Assembly (NCBI GenBank): GCA_050701115.1
Contig: JBOHER010000035.1
Span: forward strand, 1 to 9,531
DNA length: 9,531 bases
Direction: 5' to 3'
DNA from: JBOHER01 sp050701115
GTDB lineage: Bacteria; Actinomycetota; Actinomycetes; Mycobacteriales; Pseudonocardiaceae
Part shown: one piece after another, positions 5,721 through 9,531 of the stretch
Layout: every line of letters starts with the position of its first letter
How positions within the stretch are numbered: the first letter of the stretch is position 1
The notes under the pieces: generated by a model
What the model was told of the DNA's origin: nothing
The model's database searches: none
Seen by the model: the letters and a program-made list of their open reading frames with translations, nothing else
Made by a program: the position numbers and the translations under genes

Positions 5721-7886
5721 CTACCTGCGTTCGTACTTCGGGTCGGCGTTGGGCAGCGGCAGCTTCGGTTCGCCCTCGAGGATCTCGGTCATCGCGCCGA
5801 ACCACGTGCGGGCCGGTGTCTTGCCACCGAACATGTTCCCGTTACCGCAGGTGTAGACGTTGCCGACACCGCCGTCGCACAGGCCTTGGTTGGTGTCGCC
5901 GCCCCACACGAACACCATGCCGGCGCCGGCAAGCTGTGGGGTCGCGCCGAGGAAGGTGGCTGATCGGTTCAGCTGCGTGGTCCCAGTCTTGCCGATCACC
6001 GCGCGATCCCAGCCGACCTGCGAGGCCGCGGCTCGCGCGGTCCCTTCGGTGTCGTCCTTGCTCATACCGACCGCGAGGGTGTTCGCGAGACCCTCGGGGA
6101 CAGCCTGCTCGCACGACTTTTCCTTGATCTTGACCTTCTCGCCGTGCCGGTCCCGAACCTCAACGATCGGGGTCGGTGGGCACCACACGCCACCGCTCAT
6201 GATTGTCGCACCCACATTGGCCAGTTCCAGTCCGCTCAGCGGGCTGAAACCGAGGGTGAACGCACCCGTACCAGCCCAATTGTCCTTCTGGCCGTACAGG
6301 TCAAGTTGACTCTGCCGGTGCAGCACTTCGTCGGCCTCGGGATCGGGAGTGCGACCGCTCCCGTTCGACGCCATGGTCTTGCGCATGCCAAGCTTGCTCG
6401 CCATCTCGACCACAGCGTCCATTCCCGCCTTTTCCTCGAGAATGACGAAACCGGTGTTGGGCGAGGAAGCGAGGGCCTTTTGCAGCGTCATGCGCGACGG
6501 ATAGTTCGAGCCTTCGGAGTTACCGAGGCAGTACTTGTACGTTCCGGAGATGGGCGTGCAGCGCTCCGGCCCGCCGAGGAAGACGTTCGATTCGTAGAAC
6601 GACGGGGTCGACATGGTGTCGTAGATCCCTAGGACACCTTCATCCAGCGCGGCTGCGGCGGTGAAGGTCTTGTACACCGACCCTGCGCCCTGAGTGTTGT
6701 AGATGCCGGACGGCAAGGCGTAGGTGGTCTGGGTCCCGTCCTTGTTGCTGTCGGTGCCGTAGTCCTTGTTCGCGACGAGCGCGACCACTTCATGACGCTT
6801 CTCGCCCGGCTTCACCAGGGAGAGCGTGTTGGCGACGTGCTCGGCCGTCTTAGGGACCTGTTTCTCGGCCGAGTCCTTCGCGTGCTCGTTCGCCTTCCGG
6901 TCCAACGTGGTCTTGATCGTGTAGCCGTTGCGGTACAGGTCGTCCTTGTCCATCCCCGCTTCGATCAGGTAGTCCTCGACGTACTGGCAGAAGAAACCGT
7001 GCTCCGGCCCAGCGCCGACGCAGTTCGCGGCGGGCTTGTTCGGGCCGTCGGGCAGCACACCGAGCGGTTCCTTCTTGAGCCGCTCGGCGTCCGAAGCGTC
7101 CAGCTTCCGGTTGAGCACCATCTGATCTATCACCAGATTGCGACGATCCTTGGCGCGCTCGGGATGGTTCCAGGGGTCCAGCATGCCTGGGTTGTTCACC
7201 ATGCCTGCCAACAGTGCGGCCTGTGTGACGGTCAGGTCCTCGGCCTTGACACCGAAGTAGGCGCGCGCCGCGGCGCCAACGCCGAAGATCCGCCGAGAGA
7301 ACTCGACCACATTGAGGTAGCCGGTCAGGATCTGATCCTTGTCCATCTTGGTCTCGAGTTGGATGGCGATCCGTGCTTCCTTGAGCTTGCGCGCGATGGA
7401 TTGTTCTTGCGCCTTCTTGCGCCCGATCTTGTCCGCGGTGGTGTCGCCGTCGTAGACGACGTTGATCAGGTAGTTCTTCACGTACTGCTGGGTGAGCGTG
7501 GAAGCGCCCTGGGTGTCGGCGCCGCTGGTGTTGCTGATCGCGGCACGCATGGTGCCCTTCCAGTCCACCCCGTTGTGCTCGTAGAAGCGCCGATCCTCGA
7601 TCGAGATGATCGCCCATTTCATCGCGTCGGAGATCTGATCGCTCGCGGTGGGAATGCGGAACTGGTTGTACAGGGTGGCGATGGCCTTGCCCTTGCGGTC
7701 GGTGATCGTCGTCACCAGGGGTGGCGGGATGTTCGCCAGTTCGGAGGACGTGTTGTCCACCGTTGCGCTCGCCTGGTTGGACGCCACTCCGAGGCCGCCG
7801 ACGACCGGGAACATCACCCCTGCCAGCAGCACCCCGGCAAGCATGCACAGACCCACCAGCTTGAGCAACCCATCCGCCTTGCGCAC
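5721..7886 (-). CDS. ponA2: Class A penicillin-binding protein (PonA2-like), no PASTA domain
   Basis: Bifunctional peptidoglycan synthase, 721 aa. It has a short cytoplasmic tail and one membrane anchor (about residues 8-35). The GT51 glycosyltransferase domain (about 60-240) contains EDRRFYEH with catalytic Glu97, QGASTLTQQ (127-135) and KDQILTGYLN (183-192). A linker is followed by the transpeptidase domain with Ser403-Val-Tyr-Lys406 (SxxK), Ser475-Pro-Asn477 (SxN) and Lys633-Thr-Gly635 (KTG). Both activities should be intact: lipid II polymerisation and 4-3 cross-linking outside the membrane. Cysteine pairs typical of the PonA2 group (NCV..FFC; GLCDGG..YTC) are present. The protein stops at DPKYERR, about where mycobacterial PonA2 continues into a PASTA domain and proline-rich tail. 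The GTG start is forced by a stop codon 33 nt upstream. It is divergent from whiB4, and the metallophosphoesterase follows 68 bp downstream. Confidence 0.95.
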   Translation of the reverse strand: MRKADGLLKLVGLCMLAGVLLAGVMFPVVGGLGVASNQASATVDNTSSELANIPPPLVTTITDRKGKAIATLYNQFRIPTASDQISDAMKWAIISIEDRRFYEHNGVDWKGTMRAAISNTSGADTQGASTLTQQYVKNYLINVVYDGDTTADKIGRKKAQEQSIARKLKEARIAIQLETKMDKDQILTGYLNVVEFSRRIFGVGAAARAYFGVKAEDLTVTQAALLAGMVNNPGMLDPWNHPERAKDRRNLVIDQMVLNRKLDASDAERLKKEPLGVLPDGPNKPAANCVGAGPEHGFFCQYVEDYLIEAGMDKDDLYRNGYTIKTTLDRKANEHAKDSAEKQVPKTAEHVANTLSLVKPGEKRHEVVALVANKDYGTDSNKDGTQTTYALPSGIYNTQGAGSVYKTFTAAAALDEGVLGIYDTMSTPSFYESNVFLGGPERCTPISGTYKYCLGNSEGSNYPSRMTLQKALASSPNTGFVILEEKAGMDAVVEMASKLGMRKTMASNGSGRTPDPEADEVLHRQSQLDLYGQKDNWAGTGAFTLGFSPLSGLELANVGATIMSGGVWCPPTPIVEVRDRHGEKVKIKEKSCEQAVPEGLANTLAVGMSKDDTEGTARAAASQVGWDRAVIGKTGTTQLNRSATFLGATPQLAGAGMVFVWGGDTNQGLCDGGVGNVYTCGNGNMFGGKTPARTWFGAMTEILEGEPKLPLPNADPKYERR

Positions 7887-7893
7887 GCTGTCG

Positions 7894-7899
7894 AGGGTA
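7894..7899 (-). promoter_or_regulatory. Candidate -10 box of a leaderless ponA2 mRNA
   Basis: The minus strand reads TACCCT, 7 nt, then GTG (7886). There is no Shine-Dalgarno before the GTG, and the spacing suits a start codon at +1. A matching -35 is not obvious. Confidence 0.35.
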
Positions 7900-7952
7900 C
7901 GCGGTGGGTGTGAGTGTTACGTGACCTGATCGGGGGTCGATCGGGAAAATAC

Positions 7953-7964
7953 GACCACCTGGTC
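7953..7964. promoter_or_regulatory. GACCA-CC-TGGTC inverted repeat next to the whiB4 -35
   Basis: 5-bp arms are separated by 2 bp, directly abutting the proposed -35 hexamer (7965-7970) in the shared whiB4/ponA2 promoter region. It is operator-like by position and symmetry; the binding protein is unknown. Confidence 0.4.
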
Positions 7965-7993
7965 TTGGCGAGGGAACCGATTACCTCTACAGT
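7965..7993 (+). promoter_or_regulatory. Candidate sigma-A-type promoter of whiB4
   Basis: TTGGCG (7965-7970), 17 bp, then TACAGT (7988-7993); each hexamer matches 4 of 6 consensus bases with ideal spacing. The predicted start near 8000 would give a leader of about 130 nt before the ATG at 8132. Confidence 0.45.
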
Positions 7994-8098
7994 CCGTCAA
8001 CGTCTTACGAATGGCGCCGGGGAGTGCCAGTCGAGGAAGTCGTGAGACAGCGGAGACCAGGGCGCGGGCTCGAGGGACGTCTCTTCGGGGCCTGGGGT

Positions 8099-8114
8099 CT
8101 GGTCGTCAGACCAG
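8099..8114 (+). promoter_or_regulatory. Stem-loop in the whiB4 leader just before the RBS
   Basis: CTGGTC (8099-8104), loop GTCA, GACCAG (8109-8114): a perfect 6-bp hairpin ending 2 nt before the AGGGAG ribosome site. A second GACCAG at 8055-8060 could pair with the same CTGGTC instead. The stem may be an RNA element influencing translation or a DNA operator that shares the TGGTC/GACCA half-site. Confidence 0.35.
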
Positions 8115-8116
8115 TG

Positions 8117-8122
8117 AGGGAG
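8117..8122 (+). promoter_or_regulatory. Ribosome binding site of whiB4
   Basis: AGGGAG lies 9 nt upstream of the ATG at 8132 and decides this start over in-frame GTG codons at 8024 and 8114. Confidence 0.55.
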
Positions 8123-8131
8123 CTGGGGGTA

Positions 8132-8434
8132 ATGGACACCACAGGTTGGCGCGCGGCTGCATCCTGCCGGGACGCCGATCCGGACGGGTTGTTCGTGCGC
8201 GGCGCTGAGCAGAACAAGGCCAAGCTGGTGTGTATGGGCTGCCCGGTCAGGACGGAATGCCTGGCGGAAGCTCTGGACAACCGGATCAGCTTCGGAGTGT
8301 GGGGTGGCATGACCGAACGTGAGCGGCGTGCATTGCTGCGCCGCAGACCTGAGGTCGAGTCCTGGTACGAACTACTGGACGCCGCACGCCGGGAGCACCG
8401 CAGCATCGACGACCAACCTGCTCGGGTGAGCTGA
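8132..8434 (+). CDS. whiB4: WhiB4-like iron-sulfur transcriptional regulator
   Basis: 100-aa WhiB-family protein. Seen: the four cluster cysteines Cys12, Cys34, Cys37 and Cys43 (C-X21-C-X2-C-X5-C), the GVWGG turn at 55-59, and a basic DNA-binding tail TERERRALLRRRPE (61-74). This is the full family set and should hold a 4Fe-4S cluster sensitive to O2/NO. DPDGLFVRGA and FGVWGGMTERERRALL closely resemble mycobacterial WhiB4, and the gene sits between the ArsA-like ATPase and ponA2 as whiB4 does there. In M. tuberculosis, WhiB4 is tied to oxidative stress and beta-lactam response; transfer of that role here is inference. The N-terminus is shorter than the roughly 118-aa M. tuberculosis protein unless an upstream GTG is used. 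It is convergent with the ATPase gene, with a 23-bp gap. Confidence 0.93.
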   Translation: MDTTGWRAAASCRDADPDGLFVRGAEQNKAKLVCMGCPVRTECLAEALDNRISFGVWGGMTERERRALLRRRPEVESWYELLDAARREHRSIDDQPARVS

Positions 8435-8457
8435 CCCGCTGGCCGCCAGTTGGTGTG

Positions 8458-9531
8458 TTAGGAGCCGTTGGCTAGCCGTTCGCCGATTTCGCGCAGGCCA
8501 TCGAGGTCGTGCACGTCGCTGGGGAGCGCCGGTACTCGGACCACCGGAACGCCGGGATGGGCTCGGGTGAAGCGAGCGAGCAGCCGTTTCTCCCGGTCGG
8601 CCAACGCGACCCGGTCGGCGTGCAGGCGCAGTACGGCCGCGGCCAGCGGTGCGTCATTGCCCTTGTCGAGTGAGTCCGCCGCGGCGATCGCCCTGGTAGC
8701 CGACAGGGTCGCGAGCACAGGGTGGGTGCGGTTCGCTACGAGCCCGCTCAGTGGCATGCCCTCCTCGGACAACCGGTCGACGAAGTAACTGGCCTCGCGC
8801 AGCGCGTCCGGCTCAGGCGCGGCCACCACTACGAACGCGGTGCCTTGAGAACGCAAAAGTTCCGCGGTCTTGGTCGCCCGCTCGCGGAACCCGCCGAACA
8901 TGGTGTCGAAGGCCTGCATGAACGCGGATGCGTCGGCAAGCAGCTGGCCGCCGATGATCGTCGACACCGCCTTGGCGAACATGCCGAATCCGGCCGAGAC
9001 CACCTTCCGGATGCCCCAGCCGCCCGCCCGCGCCGGACCGGTGAGCAACTTGATCATGCGACCGTCCAGAGCGCTGGACAGCCTGCCCGGGGCATCGAGG
9101 AAGTCCAGCGCCGACCTGCTGGGCGGGGTGTCGACGATGATCAGATCCCAGTCGCCCGATGCGGCGAGCTGGCCGAGCTTCTCCATCGCCATGTACTCCT
9201 GCGTTCCGGAGAACGAAGTGGAGATGGTCTGGTAGAAGGGGTTGGCCAGCAGCTGCTGCGCCCTTTCCGGGCCGGCGTGCGCCAGCACCATGTCGTCGAA
9301 GGTGCGGCGCATGTCCAGCATCATGGCCCACAGCTCGCCTTTCGGATCGAACCCGGGAAACGTCACCTGTTGCGGATGGTTGCCAAGGCTGCGCAGGCCA
9401 AGCGCCTGGGCCAGCCGGCGGGCCGGATCGATGGTCAGCACCACGGTCTGGCGTCCACGTTCGGCGGCGCGTAGGGCGAGTGCGGCCGACGTGGTGGTCT
9501 TGCCGACGCCGCCGGATCCGCAGCACACCAC
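8458..9531 (-). CDS. Get3/ArsA-family ATPase (Rv3680-like), 5' end outside window
   Basis: 357 codons visible; the gene runs off the right edge, since the first visible codon (GTG) lies inside the strand leading to the P-loop and homologues carry roughly 20-30 more N-terminal residues. Counting from that codon: Walker A CGSGGVGKTTT (4-14), switch I TIDPARRLAQALG (33-45), FYQTISTSFSGTQEYMAMEKL (99-119), switch II VDTPPS (133-138), and the adenine loop APEPDALREA (238-247). It is an anion-transporting-ATPase/TRC40-like protein resembling mycobacterial Rv3680, which pairs with Rv3679. The partner gene is expected just upstream, beyond 9531. The residue usually occupied by the signature Lys of the deviant Walker A is Ser6. 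It has no membrane segments and is cytosolic. Its client is unknown; arsenite transport is not implied. Confidence 0.92.
   Translation of the reverse strand: MVCCGSGGVGKTTTSAALALRAAERGRQTVVLTIDPARRLAQALGLRSLGNHPQQVTFPGFDPKGELWAMMLDMRRTFDDMVLAHAGPERAQQLLANPFYQTISTSFSGTQEYMAMEKLGQLAASGDWDLIIVDTPPSRSALDFLDAPGRLSSALDGRMIKLLTGPARAGGWGIRKVVSAGFGMFAKAVSTIIGGQLLADASAFMQAFDTMFGGFRERATKTAELLRSQGTAFVVVAAPEPDALREASYFVDRLSEEGMPLSGLVANRTHPVLATLSATRAIAAADSLDKGNDAPLAAAVLRLHADRVALADREKRLLARFTRAHPGVPVVRVPALPSDVHDLDGLREIGERLANGS

Noticed and set aside
5653..5805. Extension of the metallophosphoesterase to 5805
   Set aside because: It overlaps the ponA2 3' end by 85 bp, is Arg/Gly-rich without conserved features, and the start at 5652 gives the length of known homologues.
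6792..7913. Long open frame on the plus strand opposite ponA2 (373 codons)
   Set aside because: This is a typical high-GC antisense shadow: it mirrors ponA2 codon structure, contains no recognisable domain, and the ponA2 frame has all expected catalytic motifs.
7928..7945. GATCGGG direct repeat with 11-bp period in the ponA2/whiB4 gap
   Set aside because: Only two copies, of a GC-rich 7-mer; helical phasing is suggestive but not enough to separate it from chance.
8024..8131. Longer WhiB4 N-terminus from GTG at 8024 or 8114
   Set aside because: The upstream residues are not WhiB-like, the 8024 codon has an SD-like string with no spacing, and AGGGAG at 8117-8122 fits the ATG at 8132. The 8114 start cannot be fully excluded.
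8439..8449. CTGG-CCG-CCAG hairpin between convergent whiB4 and the ATPase gene
   Set aside because: A four-base-pair stem without a U-tract is expected by chance in sequence this GC-rich.
8722..9474. 250-codon plus-strand frame opposite the ATPase
   Set aside because: It is the antisense shadow of a gene with full P-loop and switch motifs.

Overview
The window is high-GC DNA with GTG starts, a WhiB-family regulator and a two-domain penicillin-binding protein. These point to an actinomycete of the Mycobacteriales/Pseudonocardiales type. The right half (about 4570-9531) has the gene order known from mycobacteria around Rv3680 - whiB4 - ponA2 - Rv3683. A Get3/ArsA-like ATPase (minus) converges on a whiB4-like gene (plus). 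That gene is divergent from a ponA2-like class A PBP (minus), which is followed on the same strand by a membrane-anchored metallophosphoesterase and a tRNA-Pro(CGG). This part is a conserved chromosomal neighbourhood, not an island.

The left half (1-4403) looks more variable. It holds a hormone-sensitive-lipase-type esterase (37-1107, minus), a divergent NADPH-dependent FMN-reductase-like flavoprotein (1304-1864, plus), a Uma2-family putative nuclease (1869-2456, minus) convergent with the reductase at a 4-bp gap, and an S9 prolyl-oligopeptidase-family peptidase (2568-4403, minus) downstream of the tRNA. No transposase, integrase, CRISPR array or phage gene is visible.

Functional reading. 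WhiB4 is an Fe-S redox-responsive regulator, linked in M. tuberculosis to oxidative stress and beta-lactam response, and it shares a 245-bp divergent promoter region with a cell-wall polymerase/transpeptidase. The ATPase beside it belongs to a family that works as a two-gene pair in mycobacteria, and the partner gene probably lies just beyond the right edge. The metallophosphoesterase and PBP are both membrane-anchored and point outwards, so the cluster has an envelope flavour. The left-hand genes are generic metabolic or hydrolytic enzymes without an evident shared pathway.

No clearly new multi-gene system is seen. The points most worth a second look are non-coding: four GAGGTCGTA(C/T)T repeats in the esterase/reductase intergenic region, a 47-nt near-perfect hairpin plus a GC-rich repeat element after the tRNA, and recurring GACCA/TGGTC half-sites before whiB4. 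Two protein-level points are a PonA2 without the usual C-terminal PASTA domain and an ATPase lacking the signature lysine of its deviant Walker A motif.
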